From: an uncultured Bacilli bacterium
GTDB taxonomy: Bacteria > Bacillota_I > Bacilli_A > RF39 > UBA660
NCBI GenBank assembly: GCA_934090685.1
Contig: CAKOJN010000004.1
Span: forward strand, 62,001-126,000
DNA length: 64,000 nucleotides
Direction of reading: 5' to 3'
Shown: in pieces, positions 42,579 through 52,411 of the stretch
How the letters are laid out: every line of letters begins with the position of its first letter
Position numbering within the stretch: position 1 is the first letter of the stretch
Made by a program: the position numbers and the translations under genes
The notes under the pieces: generated by a model
The model's database searches: none
Told to the model about the DNA's origin: nothing
The model's input: only the letters and a program-made list of their open reading frames with translations

Positions 42579-44759
42579 TTATCTCTCCCTTTCATTTTTT
42601 TCTATTGTATTATATATTCCATCTAAATATTTTTCCCTATAATTTAGATAATCAGATGTATATTTCTTAATAAGTTTTAGAGATTTAATATCAACATCTT
42701 TATAATCAGATATTTCTTTATCTATAGATAAAATCATATTCATAAACTTATCAGAACCATTTTTTAATGTCCTTACAATAGATACAAGTGCCATAGCTCC
42801 AGAAGCTTCATCCAATTTAACTTTTTCTTTAGCTTGTTCAAGCAAATCATAAATATATTCATCATATACACCAGCATCACTATCTAACATTTCCCTATAT
42901 AAGTTATCTATTTCTTGACTTACATTTTTTTCACTCTCAAGAATCTTATCAACAATTAAATCAATAGAGGTTGTGTCTTTGCCAAAAGTCTGCGATAAAT
43001 GCTCCAAATATTTTTTTGCTTGACTTTCTGCTTTTCCAATATCAAGTTTGTAAGAAGGTTCAGAAATACTTATTACCTCTTGCTCAGTAAGCTGAGCACT
43101 CTTTATATAATCAGATTTTATTTTACCAGTAGAGCCAGGAACATCATAAGCAGAAAGATTCTTTGCTATGTTTTCTTCTTGTATTAATGAAGTAGAATAC
43201 ATTCCTCCACCATCAGTTGAAAAAACATATTTTATATTGTTTCTATCATAATATTCAATTGGTATTTTTGATAAATCACTTATGTGACTTAATGCATAAT
43301 TAGAACTAACATTAAATTCAACTATACAATCAAATTCTTTTAAAAGTTCAATTAATTCAGGAGTTTGTTCTATATTAACAGCATGCCCTATTCTAATTCT
43401 AGGTGGTGGTACTATTCCAAATGATACCCCAAACATTTTTTTATAAGCAGTGTTCAATTTTGTTTTAACCCTTTTAAGTGATAATAATGTCTTATAAACA
43501 TTATCAGTAGTATCTTTAAATTCACCAGCATGAAATCTAAGTACACTATTAGGATACATATGTAGTACAGGAATTATCCATTCTAAAGATTCTTCAAAAG
43601 CTTTAGAAGTTTCATCATTAAATTTACTTTCTAATCCTACTATGTCAACCCCTACAACAACATTATCTTTCAAAAGTTCAAATAATTCAGAAGAGGCTTC
43701 TTTAAAACTACTAACATCCTTATTTCTATCAATACTCATTAATAATTTAAAATTAGGATGTTCACTATTTTTATATTCATCACTTAAATATTTCAATGTA
43801 CTAAATGTAGAAAAACTTATTTCTAAATATTCAATACCCTCATTTTTTAATTTATTTAGTGATGTCTCTAATAGTATAGAATACATTTTACTTAATTTTA
43901 AAGAAGAAGATTTATGCTTTAAATTGTTTATACTACACTTAATTTGTCCAACTTCTTTTTTAAGTTCATTTGCTTTTCTATTTAACTCATTTTTATTTTT
44001 ACCATTATTTTCTTTAGAAGATTTTTTTCTTAATTTAGAAATCTCTTCTTCTAATAGTTCTATTCTTCCTAAATATTCAATTTTTTCATTTTCAATACTA
44101 GATAAATCAACATCTAATAATTTAGAACATCTACTAAGTAAAATATTTCTGTTTTTATTTACAGTTAATAAGTCATCAAAAGTAGTTCTTTTTGTCAAAT
44201 CTAACTTAAGAGCTTTTATCACATTATCCTTATAGCCAAAATTAATTAACTCTTCTAATGAATACTCCTCTTCAGAACTAAAATCTAACTTCCCATTCCT
44301 AATAGGAAATTTAAGATGAAAAGCATCAAGTAAATATACAAATTCTTCAGCTGATAATATTTCAATTAAATGAGTATGTAGTTCAGTCTTTAACTTTTGT
44401 GTATCAGACCATTTAAACCTATTTAATCTTCTAGCATTAGACATTTGTTCTTTTACTTTTTCTTTTACAGAAACAAAATAATTGCTAGAAGCATCTTTAA
44501 CATTTAAAAAATTATATATAGATGATAATACCCTAATTTCAGTAGAAGTTATTTTAGATTTATATATTATTTTTCCATCTCTAATCTCACATATTTTTTT
44601 ATTTCCTAATGTGATAATAGTTTTATTTTTACGAGTAACCACATTAATAAAAGAATTTAAAAAATCTAAACTTGAATCACTAAATGAAATAGTAACTTCA
44701 TTATCATTTAAATTTATATACATTATTATATTTTGATCATTAATCTTTATTTTTAGCAT
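42579..44759 (-). CDS. Large adenosine/AMP-deaminase-superfamily protein
   Basis: 726 residues from ATG 44759 (AGGAGTAGTTATC ahead), about twice a normal adenosine deaminase. All catalytic elements are visible: ELHTHL (His128, His130), VLRFHAGEF (His and Glu), RIRIGHAV, VEFNVSSN, and FSTDGGGMYSTSL with the Asp pair. The first 120 residues form an extra domain; a coiled coil (about 235-290, LLEEEISKLRKK...ELKKEVGQIKC) interrupts the barrel; the last 150 residues are helical. It lacks an RdrA-like ATPase neighbour, so a RADAR-type defence role is not supported. Substrate may be a nucleoside or nucleotide. Confidence 0.75.
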   Translation of the reverse strand: MLKIKINDQNIIMYINLNDNEVTISFSDSSLDFLNSFINVVTRKNKTIITLGNKKICEIRDGKIIYKSKITSTEIRVLSSIYNFLNVKDASSNYFVSVKEKVKEQMSNARRLNRFKWSDTQKLKTELHTHLIEILSAEEFVYLLDAFHLKFPIRNGKLDFSSEEEYSLEELINFGYKDNVIKALKLDLTKRTTFDDLLTVNKNRNILLSRCSKLLDVDLSSIENEKIEYLGRIELLEEEISKLRKKSSKENNGKNKNELNRKANELKKEVGQIKCSINNLKHKSSSLKLSKMYSILLETSLNKLKNEGIEYLEISFSTFSTLKYLSDEYKNSEHPNFKLLMSIDRNKDVSSFKEASSELFELLKDNVVVGVDIVGLESKFNDETSKAFEESLEWIIPVLHMYPNSVLRFHAGEFKDTTDNVYKTLLSLKRVKTKLNTAYKKMFGVSFGIVPPPRIRIGHAVNIEQTPELIELLKEFDCIVEFNVSSNYALSHISDLSKIPIEYYDRNNIKYVFSTDGGGMYSTSLIQEENIAKNLSAYDVPGSTGKIKSDYIKSAQLTEQEVISISEPSYKLDIGKAESQAKKYLEHLSQTFGKDTTSIDLIVDKILESEKNVSQEIDNLYREMLDSDAGVYDEYIYDLLEQAKEKVKLDEASGAMALVSIVRTLKNGSDKFMNMILSIDKEISDYKDVDIKSLKLIKKYTSDYLNYREKYLDGIYNTIEKNERER

Positions 44760-44815
44760 GATAACTACTCCTAAATTGTATACTATATAACAATTATAAC
44801 ACAATTTCTTTATTT

Positions 44816-44837
44816 TTGAGATTATTTTTGCTATAAT
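44816..44837 (+). promoter_or_regulatory. Extended -10 promoter of the HD hydrolase gene
   Basis: TGCTATAAT at 44829-44837. The predicted start near 44844 leaves under 10 bases of leader before the ATG at 44853. Confidence 0.6.
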
Positions 44838-44852
44838 TACGTAGTGATTGAG

Positions 44853-45344
44853 ATGAAATATGATAAAGAATTTTTACAATATATAAATGAGATACTAAAA
44901 TCAAAAGAATTTCAAAAAAGGAAAAAGTATCTTCACCATGAAAACCAAAGCGTTTATGATCATTCTTTAGAAGTAGCATATAAATCATACTTATATGCTA
45001 AAAAACATAATCTTAATTGTAAGGATATAAGTATAGGTGGTTTATTACATGACTTTTATTATAAGCCATGGCAAAACAGTGGAATTAAAAAATCATTTTT
45101 CAAAATGCATGGATTTGTTCATGCTAAAGAAGCACTTGAAAACTCATTAAAACATTTTCCAAATTTAGTTAATGATAGAGTCGCAGATATAATATTAAGG
45201 CATATGTTTCCACTTAACATAATACCACCAAAATATAAAGAATCTTGGGTTGTTACAATGGTAGATAAATTTTGTTCATTAGAAGTATTAAAACATCCAA
45301 AAAGTTATCCTAAATATTTGGGATTTAATAAAAAGAAGGAGTAA
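44853..45344 (+). CDS. HD-domain hydrolase
   Basis: 163 residues from ATG 44853; an in-frame GTG at 44844 falls on the predicted transcript start and is possible if the message is leaderless. HD-domain metal ligands: YDHSLEVAYKSY (His), GGLLHDFYY (His-Asp), HGFVHAKEAL (His), VVTMVDKFCSLE (Asp). Small stand-alone HD phosphohydrolase of uncertain substrate. It is followed after two bases by the PF06541 membrane protein, with which it probably forms an operon. Confidence 0.8.
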   Translation: MKYDKEFLQYINEILKSKEFQKRKKYLHHENQSVYDHSLEVAYKSYLYAKKHNLNCKDISIGGLLHDFYYKPWQNSGIKKSFFKMHGFVHAKEALENSLKHFPNLVNDRVADIILRHMFPLNIIPPKYKESWVVTMVDKFCSLEVLKHPKSYPKYLGFNKKKE

Positions 45345-45346
45345 TT

Positions 45347-46027
45347 ATGGAAATAGTAAAAATATATTTTTTAATATTTATTATTTATTCTATGACAGGT
45401 TGGTTATTAGAAGTAATATCAACTTATCCAGATACAAAATGCTTTGTTAATAGAGGCTTTATGGTAGGACCTTATTGTCCTATATATGGCAAATGTGCAT
45501 TATTAATGATTTTTTTGCTTCACCCATTTAAAAAAATATATACTATATTTATTATGTCAGTAATAATTTGTAGTGTTGCAGAATATATAACAAGCTATGT
45601 AATGGAAAAATTATTTAAAGCAAGATGGTGGGACTACTCAAAATATAAATATAATTTAAATGGAAGAATATGTTTGCAAAACAGTTTACTTTTTGGTGTT
45701 TTAGGAGTAGTGCTAATTAAATTTATTAATCCACATGTATTCAATTTTATATGTAGCCTTTCTCCAAAACTTATAAATATACTATTTTACTCAATATTAA
45801 CTATTTATATATGTGACTTCTTTGTATCATTCAAAGTAATTATGAAAGTTAAAAACATGTCTATAAAATATGTTAACTTGGATAATACAAAAGAAATAAC
45901 AGAAAAAATAAAGTCAATATTAAATGATAAATTATTAACAAGAAGAATTATTAAAGCTTTCCCTAATATTAAATTTAATATTAAAAAAGCAGTTGAAAAC
46001 TTAAAAGAAAGATTTGAGCAGTCTTAG
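45347..46027 (+). CDS. Putative membrane protein, PF06541 (ABC-transporter type IV)
   Basis: 226 residues, ATG after AAGAAGGAGTAATT. Five membrane segments in the first 165 residues and a soluble C-terminal tail. Conserved family stretches: YSMTGWLLEVI, NRGFMVGPYCPIYGKCALL, AEYITSYVMEKLFKARWWDYS, LNGRICLQNSLLFGVLG. The family is annotated as a putative ABC permease but its function is unproven. Terminator overlaps the stop codon. Confidence 0.85.
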   Translation: MEIVKIYFLIFIIYSMTGWLLEVISTYPDTKCFVNRGFMVGPYCPIYGKCALLMIFLLHPFKKIYTIFIMSVIICSVAEYITSYVMEKLFKARWWDYSKYKYNLNGRICLQNSLLFGVLGVVLIKFINPHVFNFICSLSPKLINILFYSILTIYICDFFVSFKVIMKVKNMSIKYVNLDNTKEITEKIKSILNDKLLTRRIIKAFPNIKFNIKKAVENLKERFEQS

Positions 46028-46037
46028 ACTGTTTTTT
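46019..46037 (+). terminator. Terminator overlapping the stop codon
   Basis: CAGTC-TTA-GACTG with TTTTTT. The TAG stop lies across the loop. Confidence 0.75.
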
Positions 46038-46104
46038 AATGTAAATTAACTATAATTTGATATATTTATGAACATTTTGGTGTATAATTATTTTGGAGGT
46101 TTAT

Positions 46105-47439
46105 ATGTTTGAAAATAAGAAAATATTTGTTCTTGGTATGGCGAGAAGTGGTTATGAAGTATCTAAACTTTTAGCACAACATAACTGTGAGGTTCTAGTA
46201 ACAGATATGAAAGAACAAAAAGAAGAACAAGTAAAAGAATTAGAAAGTTTAAATATAAAAGTAGTTATAACTAGTGACCCAGTAAGTTTACTTGATAATA
46301 CATATGACTACGTAGTAAAAAATCCCGGCATTAAGTTAGATCACCCAATATGCTTAAAAGCACAAGAACTTGGTATTAAAGTAGTCTGCGAAGTAGAAGT
46401 AGCATATAGTTTCTTACCAAACGTACAAATAATAGGAATAACTGGAAGTAACGGTAAAACTACAACTACAACACTTATTTATGAAATATTAAAACAGGCA
46501 AAAAGAAGAGTACACTTAGGTGGGAATATAGGTTACCCAGTGTGTTCATTAGTTAATAAATGTAAAGATGGAGATATCTTAGTATTAGAAATATCAGGAC
46601 ACCAACTACATGATTGTTATAACTTTAAAACAAATGTATCAGTGATGACTAATTTATCAGAAGTTCATATAGATCACTTTGGTACTTATGAAAATTATAA
46701 AGACAACAAAGCAAAAATATTCAAGCATCATACTAAAGATGATTTAGCTATTTATAATATTGGTAATGAAGATGTTGTTGATAAAGTAAAAAATATTAAA
46801 AGTACTAAAGTAAGTTTTACATCACAAAACAACATTAAAAGTGATTTATACTTAAAAGATGATGCTATATATTATCATGATGAAAAAATAATTGATACAA
46901 AAGATATAAAATTGCAAGGAAAACATAATTATGAAAATATAATGTGTGCTATTGCCGCTACTAAAAAATATGGTGTAACAAATAAAGATATTTTCAATGT
47001 ATTAAATAATTTTTATGGCGTTGAACATAGAATTGAATATGTCGCAACAATAAATGGAATAGATTTTTATAATGACAGTAAAGCTACGAATGTAAAATCC
47101 ACTCAAATCGCTTTATCTGCTTTTAACAAACCAACTATATTAATACTAGGTGGTCTTGATAGAGGTCACTCCTTTGATGGACTTACTGAATATATGAAAA
47201 ATGTTAAATTAGTAGTATGCTATGGTCAAACTAAAAAAAGAATTAAAGATTATTGTGATAAAATAAATATAAAATGTATAGTAAAAGATAATTTAAAAGA
47301 AGCAGTAGTTGAATCATATAATAATGCTCAAAAAGGATATGTCGTACTATTAAGCCCAGCATGTGCAAGTTGGGATCAATATAATTCTTTCGAAGAAAGA
47401 GGATGTGAATTTAAATCATCTGTAAAGGAATTAGAATAA
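46105..47439 (+). CDS. murD: UDP-N-acetylmuramoyl-L-alanine:D-glutamate ligase
   Basis: 444 residues from ATG 46105, five bases after GGAGG. MurD layout: N-terminal Rossmann domain (FVLGMARSGYEVSKLL), ATP-binding GITGSNGKTTTTTLIYEIL, LGGNIGYP, LEISGHQL, NLSEVHIDHFGTYENY, and C-terminal FYNDSKATNVKSTQIAL, ILGGLDRG, LLSPACASWDQYNSFEERG. Adds D-Glu to UDP-MurNAc-Ala in peptidoglycan precursor synthesis, so the organism has a cell wall. A TATAAT lies at 46083-46088. Not within a dcw cluster here. Confidence 0.95.
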   Translation: MFENKKIFVLGMARSGYEVSKLLAQHNCEVLVTDMKEQKEEQVKELESLNIKVVITSDPVSLLDNTYDYVVKNPGIKLDHPICLKAQELGIKVVCEVEVAYSFLPNVQIIGITGSNGKTTTTTLIYEILKQAKRRVHLGGNIGYPVCSLVNKCKDGDILVLEISGHQLHDCYNFKTNVSVMTNLSEVHIDHFGTYENYKDNKAKIFKHHTKDDLAIYNIGNEDVVDKVKNIKSTKVSFTSQNNIKSDLYLKDDAIYYHDEKIIDTKDIKLQGKHNYENIMCAIAATKKYGVTNKDIFNVLNNFYGVEHRIEYVATINGIDFYNDSKATNVKSTQIALSAFNKPTILILGGLDRGHSFDGLTEYMKNVKLVVCYGQTKKRIKDYCDKINIKCIVKDNLKEAVVESYNNAQKGYVVLLSPACASWDQYNSFEERGCEFKSSVKELE

Positions 47440-47985
47440 ATGGAAAAATCTAATGCAAATAATAAAAAAGTCATAATACTCTATGCACTAACATCATTAA
47501 TACTTATTTGTATTATTGGGGTACTTGTATTTATTGCAAATAAGCATTTATCATCTATAAAAAATGATATGCCTATTAATAATAATTCAACTAATCAATC
47601 AAATGATTTAATAACAGCAGATGTTGATGTAAAAATCAAAACAAAAACATTTGAGTTCTCTTGTAATAAATTAGAAATATCAAATGATAAAGAAAATAAT
47701 GAATATCGCTTAGTTTCATTTCATGTCAAATTAAAAAACCTAAGTAATCAAAAATTAATAATCCAAGATTATGAAGACTTTTATTGTAGTGTAAGCAATA
47801 AACTTCAAACTAATGTAACTAATAATGATACAGAAAGAAAAAGAATTTCTAAAACAATTAATATAAATGAGTATTCAGATGGCTATGTAACATTTGAAGT
47901 ACCAAAAGACACTAAAGTATTTGATTTAGCATATGAAGATGCTTTACTTCATATAGAATTGTTAAATAATAAAAATGCCAATTAA
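47440..47985 (+). CDS. Membrane-anchored DUF4352-like protein
   Basis: 181 residues; the ATG directly follows the murD stop with AAAGGAATTAG upstream, so it is co-transcribed. One N-terminal membrane anchor (about 10-34), a polar linker, then an Ig-like extracellular domain (YRLVSFHVKLKNLSNQKL, FDLAYEDALLHIEL) of the DUF4352 type found in many Gram-positive surface proteins. Two Cys residues could form a disulfide. Function unknown. Confidence 0.65.
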   Translation: MEKSNANNKKVIILYALTSLILICIIGVLVFIANKHLSSIKNDMPINNNSTNQSNDLITADVDVKIKTKTFEFSCNKLEISNDKENNEYRLVSFHVKLKNLSNQKLIIQDYEDFYCSVSNKLQTNVTNNDTERKRISKTININEYSDGYVTFEVPKDTKVFDLAYEDALLHIELLNNKNAN

Positions 47986-47997
47986 GGCATTTTTTAT
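47971..47997. terminator. Bidirectional terminator between convergent genes
   Basis: AAAAATGCC/GGCATTTTT, 9-bp stem with the stop codon in its 6-base loop. Confidence 0.85.
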
Positions 47998-49457
47998 TCT
48001 ATCTCAGAAAGAAACTTTGGTTCACATGTTATATTTATTTTTAAACTCTTAAGTGCCTTTAAGTCTCCATTATTAACCATATATGTTGAATGTGCTTCAC
48101 AATACTTAAGTTTTTTTAATTTAGTAACTGCAAGTTCTACCATAGGATTAGTAGCAGAGCATATACTTAATGCAGTTAACACTTCATTAAGTTGTAATCT
48201 TTCACAACCAAGATTTAAATCTTTTTTCATTCTTAGTATCGGTTCAATAACCTTCGGAGATAATAAATCAATATCATCAGGTATTTTAGATAGCTCCTTA
48301 ATTGCATTTAATATCACACTGCTAGAAGCGGTTAACAAATCTGTTTGCTTACCAGTTATTATTTTTTTCTTAGTAAGTTTTAATGAAACAACTGGAACAC
48401 CAATCTTTTCACTTTTTAATAGTGCAGGGGCAATTACATCAAGATAGTTTTCTGTGATATTAAGTTCATTCATAAGTAATTTAATTCTTTGATACGCATC
48501 TTCATCACTTAAACCTAGCTTATAATTGTTTGTTTCTTGATAATATCTTCTTACTATTTCTTTTTTGGCAGCCTCACAAACAACAGCATCATCTTTGATA
48601 CAACTGCCTATCATATTAACACCCATATCAGTAGGCGACTTATAAATATCAACACCAACTTTATTTAATATATTTTTAAGGACAGGAAATAATTCTATAT
48701 CACGATTATAATTTATAGCTGTTTTTTGATATTCTTCTAAATGAAAAGGATCTATCATATTAACATCTTTTAAATCAGCAGTTGCAGCTTCATATGCCAT
48801 ATTAACTGGATGCTTTAATGGTAAATTCCATACAGGAAATGTTTCAAACTTAGCATAACCAGCATTTACTCCTCTTTTATTTTCATGGTATATTTGAGAT
48901 AAACATGTAGCAAGTTTACCACTACCTGGCCCCGGGGCATTAACAAGTATCAAAGGTTTTGTTGTTTCAATATATGGATTTGCTCCATACCCTTCTTCAC
49001 TAACAATAGTTTCTACATCAGTAGGATAGCCCTTAGTAAATGTATGAATGTATGTTTTAATCCCATTTCTTTCTAACTTTTTAATAAACTTATCAACACT
49101 GACTTGATTTTTATACAATGTGATTACCACACTATTAACATAAAAGCCTAGTCTTTTAGATGCATTAATTAATCTTAATACTTCTGCATCATAAGTAATA
49201 CCATATTCTCCCCTGGTTTTGTTTTTTTCAATATCGCCTGCATTAATACAAAATATTATTTCCAAGTCATCTTTTAATTCCTTAAACATACTGATTTTAG
49301 CATCATTTTTAAAACCAGGAAGTACCCTAGCAGCGTGACTATCATCAAATAGTTTACCTCCCACTTCTAAATATAATTTATCAAATAGTTTAAATCTCTC
49401 ACGTATCTTTTCACTTTGTATTTTTACATATTTTTTATTATCGAATCCTTCTTTCAT
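47994..49457 (-). CDS. DUF1846 protein
   Basis: 487 residues, normal for the family (PF08903). ATG follows GAGGTAGGT. Conserved: FDKLYLEVGGKLFDDSHAARVLPGF, INAGDIEKNKTRGEYGITYD, VNAPGPGSGKLATCLSQIYHE with a P-loop-like GPGSGK, VWNLPLKHPVNMAYEAATADL, and SPTDMGVNMIG. Cytosolic. Widespread in Firmicutes, including this type of gut organism; the biochemical role is unproven. Confidence 0.9.
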   Translation of the reverse strand: MKEGFDNKKYVKIQSEKIRERFKLFDKLYLEVGGKLFDDSHAARVLPGFKNDAKISMFKELKDDLEIIFCINAGDIEKNKTRGEYGITYDAEVLRLINASKRLGFYVNSVVITLYKNQVSVDKFIKKLERNGIKTYIHTFTKGYPTDVETIVSEEGYGANPYIETTKPLILVNAPGPGSGKLATCLSQIYHENKRGVNAGYAKFETFPVWNLPLKHPVNMAYEAATADLKDVNMIDPFHLEEYQKTAINYNRDIELFPVLKNILNKVGVDIYKSPTDMGVNMIGSCIKDDAVVCEAAKKEIVRRYYQETNNYKLGLSDEDAYQRIKLLMNELNITENYLDVIAPALLKSEKIGVPVVSLKLTKKKIITGKQTDLLTASSSVILNAIKELSKIPDDIDLLSPKVIEPILRMKKDLNLGCERLQLNEVLTALSICSATNPMVELAVTKLKKLKYCEAHSTYMVNNGDLKALKSLKINITCEPKFLSEIE

Positions 49458-49516
49458 ACCTACCTCACTATTTTAAAATTATACTATTAATAATACATAT
49501 AAACAAGCGAACATTT

Positions 49517-50782
49517 TTATTTTTTTAATTTTTTATACATACCCATATATTCATCATATTTATCTTTGGACTTTTTAATATTTAAAGCTTTAAAACCATC
49601 TTTATAATAATATGTTGCTAAATTATAATAAGCATATCTATTTCTTTCTTTTAAAGGACACTCTATCGCTTTTTTATAATAAATATATGCATGCTCAAGA
49701 TTATTATTTTTCCTATAATACTCCCCAACTTTGTTTAAAGCCCAACTCTCATTCATATCAGCAGCTATTTTATAATATTGAAATGCCTTATCCATCATAT
49801 TTTTGTTCTCATATATTTTACCAAGATTATTAAAAGCATATGAGTAACCCATTTCACTTGCTATAGTAAAATATTTAATTGCATTTTTAATAGATGCCTT
49901 TTTATCAGGAGTTTTACCAGTTAAATAACATAAACCAAGTGTATTATATCCAGCAGCGCTTCCAAGAGAAATAGATTTATTTAAATACTCCCACATAGTT
50001 TCAAAATCATATTTAACTCTATTTGTAATAATCAAATTAGCCACCATCCAACATGCTTTAGGTTGACCATTTTTAGCAGCTTCTAAATAATAATCATAAG
50101 ATTTATCATACTCAGAGTATCCATTAATAAGACCATCAAAATATAAAGAGCCAACATCGCTTTGGGCATATGAATTACCACTATCGGCAAGACTAATTAA
50201 TGAACTATAATATGTTTGGCCAAAATATAATTTAATTTTTAAATACTCTTCTAATTCTTTTTTATCAATTTCAATGTTAATATCTTGTTTATAAATAGGC
50301 TGTTTGTTTATACATATGGCATAATAAAGAAGTTCAACTAAAGCATTATAATTATTTTTATTCTTAATATTGCTAATATATTCTTCATTAATATTCTTAT
50401 CTTTTTCAGCTATATTAAAGAGTTTATTTATAACTATATTTAATTTACTATCATTATTAATATCACTTATTTTGTATTCAGATACACTATTATTTAAAAT
50501 ATTTAATAAGGATGATACCATATTAATAAAAATACTATCATCAGAAAAATACCCTAAATACATTTTTTCAAAATAATCTTTATACTCAAGACCAATAGCT
50601 CTAATTCCAATACAATAATTACTTATCGTTGTAGCATTAACATCATTAATATTAAATATTGTACAAAATATTTCAGTTTGACTAGCACTAATATTATTAG
50701 ATACTCTCTTAATTAAATCAATAACATTACCTAAAGACAGATAACTACTATTTCCATTCATTTTGATATAACACTTTTTCAT
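49517..50782 (-). CDS. Sel1/TPR-repeat protein
   Basis: 421 residues. The N-terminal 190 residues are not recognised. From about residue 200 there are at least five Sel1-like repeats (SYAQSDVGSLYFDGL, AACW-type KACWMVANL, AGYNTLGLCYLTG, SYAFNNLGKIYENK, SWALNKVGEYYRK, RYAYYNLATYYYKDG). Such repeats mediate protein-protein contacts. No signal peptide. The ATG at 50782 has no ribosome site; TATAAT at 50789-50794 (minus) puts the transcript start at the ATG itself, so the message may be leaderless. Confidence 0.8.
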   Translation of the reverse strand: MKKCYIKMNGNSSYLSLGNVIDLIKRVSNNISASQTEIFCTIFNINDVNATTISNYCIGIRAIGLEYKDYFEKMYLGYFSDDSIFINMVSSLLNILNNSVSEYKISDINNDSKLNIVINKLFNIAEKDKNINEEYISNIKNKNNYNALVELLYYAICINKQPIYKQDINIEIDKKELEEYLKIKLYFGQTYYSSLISLADSGNSYAQSDVGSLYFDGLINGYSEYDKSYDYYLEAAKNGQPKACWMVANLIITNRVKYDFETMWEYLNKSISLGSAAGYNTLGLCYLTGKTPDKKASIKNAIKYFTIASEMGYSYAFNNLGKIYENKNMMDKAFQYYKIAADMNESWALNKVGEYYRKNNNLEHAYIYYKKAIECPLKERNRYAYYNLATYYYKDGFKALNIKKSKDKYDEYMGMYKKLKK

Positions 50783-50788
50783 AACACT

Positions 50789-50794
50789 ATTATA
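50789..50794 (-). promoter_or_regulatory. -10 element placing the start at the ATG
   Basis: Minus strand TATAAT with the A of ATG 7 bases beyond it; no Shine-Dalgarno between. Confidence 0.5.
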
Positions 50795-50811
50795 CTAAAT
50801 AAAACCAAATT

Positions 50812-50833
50812 AAAAAAGAGGCATTCGCCTCTT
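50812..50833 (-). terminator. Terminator of the ABC exporter operon
   Basis: Minus strand AAGAGGC-GAAT-GCCTCTT, then TTTTA. Confidence 0.85.
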
Positions 50834-51611
50834 AACTTCCTGCACTAGTGTACTTTTTAAGACCTGCTTTAAAAGCTAACAGCGAAGGAATCACATATAA
50901 TAAAACTATTAAGCTACTAAAACAATATAATATGTTATTTGATTTTCCAAGAAGATATAATAATGGATAATAATTAACAAATCCATAAGGAATTATAAAT
51001 GTAAAAAACATAACAATACCTTTTTTAAATACACCAATTGGATACTGAGCAATATGTTTACCACCATCTGTGAATAAATTCTTAATTTCTAACACCTGCA
51101 CCGTAATAAAACAGTATGAAGCCATAAGTAAGAAAACTGAGAAAAACACAACTATTGAACTAATAAGCATAAGAATAAGACAGCATACTCTTAAAAATGT
51201 AAATTCAATATTCAAATGTGATAGTGATATAAATAATATAATTATTGATTGAACTATTCTAGATATTTTAACAAAATCAGCTTTAGAACATAATACCTGT
51301 AATAATAAATTTTTAGGTCTAACAAGTAGCCTATCTAAACTACCATCTATTATTAATGTTTCAAAAGTATCAACACCTCTTGCAAAAAATTCATTCATTG
51401 AATAACCAAATTGAATAATAGAGAATGTAAGTAACACTTCATAAAGAGTAAATCCCTTAATATTATCAAACTTAGTAAATAACGCTATTATTATAAAATA
51501 ATATGTAAAGAAAACTAAAAATTGTGATATAAATCCTACTATAAATGACACTTTATATTCTAATATACTCTTAAAATGCATTTTTAATGACTCAATATAT
51601 AGTTTCATCAT
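50832..51611 (-). CDS. ABC-2-type exporter permease (PF06182), second subunit
   Basis: 259 residues with six membrane segments. Family stretches: ILEYKVSFIVGFISQFL, EVLLTFSIIQFGYSMNEFFARGVDTFETLIIDGSLDRLLVRP, and PLLYLLGK. Start overlaps the preceding gene by 4 bases (ATGA); the next codon (51608) is also ATG. Forms an exporter with the next two genes; substrate unknown. Confidence 0.85.
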   Translation of the reverse strand: MMKLYIESLKMHFKSILEYKVSFIVGFISQFLVFFTYYFIIIALFTKFDNIKGFTLYEVLLTFSIIQFGYSMNEFFARGVDTFETLIIDGSLDRLLVRPKNLLLQVLCSKADFVKISRIVQSIIILFISLSHLNIEFTFLRVCCLILMLISSIVVFFSVFLLMASYCFITVQVLEIKNLFTDGGKHIAQYPIGVFKKGIVMFFTFIIPYGFVNYYPLLYLLGKSNNILYCFSSLIVLLYVIPSLLAFKAGLKKYTSAGS

Positions 51612-52411
51612 CCACCTTGAACACTAGCATTTCTAAGTGCCTTTCTTGAAAGTAAATATCCTAACAATATCATTATCGCTGACCATATTAATCCACCTAT
51701 AAGTACAGAAATTGATTCATTAAGAGGAACATTACCAGAATATATTCTAAATGGTAAATCACAAATATATTGAAATGGTAATAGTTTTGCTATAAACTGC
51801 ATAAACTTTGGAAAAAATACAATTGGTACCGTTCCTCCTGAAAATATTTCCCCAAAAACCATCAAAAATGATATAATTCCTTTTTCATCTAAAGTAAAAA
51901 ATGTAATCAAATGATAAATCATAGTAATAGATGTTACAAGTATACTAGAAATAATTAATGAAATTACAAATACTATAAAAGTCATAAAAGTAGGAGGTAA
52001 AGTCATATTATAAGGACTAGGTAATAAGAACGCTATTAAAATAACTGGTAAAAATCTTAAAGTAACATTAGCAATTCTAGTTGCATACATAGTTATATAC
52101 CATTTAGTATAAAAATTAATTGGTCTACATAATTCATATGCAACATTACCATTTTTAATCATTGATAAAAAGTCTTTATCTTTTGCCCAAATATATACTA
52201 ATGCAAAGAAAGCTTGATTTAACCATAAATAATTAACTAGTTGATTTACTTGCATTGGATAAGTAGTATCATTAGATTCATAAAAAGTAATATAAACCAT
52301 AATAAATACAAGCCCAAAAAATAGTTGAGTAGATATTCCAGCAAGAGCAGCTGCCCTATATTGTAAAGCACTAATTAATTTCATTTTAAATAATGTTATA
52401 TATGCTTTCAA
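51608..52411 (-). CDS. ABC-2-type exporter permease (PF06182), first subunit
   Basis: 267 residues, six membrane segments; similar in layout to the next gene (YRAAALAGISTQLFFG, LWLNQAFFALVYIW, GNVAYELCRPINFYTKW). The start is a TTG at 52411 with AAGGA about nine bases before it; the next ATG has no site. It overlaps the ATP-binding subunit gene by 4 bases. The two permeases probably pair as a heterodimer. Confidence 0.82.
   Translation of the reverse strand: MKAYITLFKMKLISALQYRAAALAGISTQLFFGLVFIMVYITFYESNDTTYPMQVNQLVNYLWLNQAFFALVYIWAKDKDFLSMIKNGNVAYELCRPINFYTKWYITMYATRIANVTLRFLPVILIAFLLPSPYNMTLPPTFMTFIVFVISLIISSILVTSITMIYHLITFFTLDEKGIISFLMVFGEIFSGGTVPIVFFPKFMQFIAKLLPFQYICDLPFRIYSGNVPLNESISVLIGGLIWSAIMILLGYLLSRKALRNASVQGG

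Noticed and set aside
42579..44759. RADAR-type defence (RdrB) for the large deaminase
   Set aside because: No RdrA-like ATPase adjacent; the neighbours are DUF362 and an HD hydrolase. Only the deaminase fold is supported.
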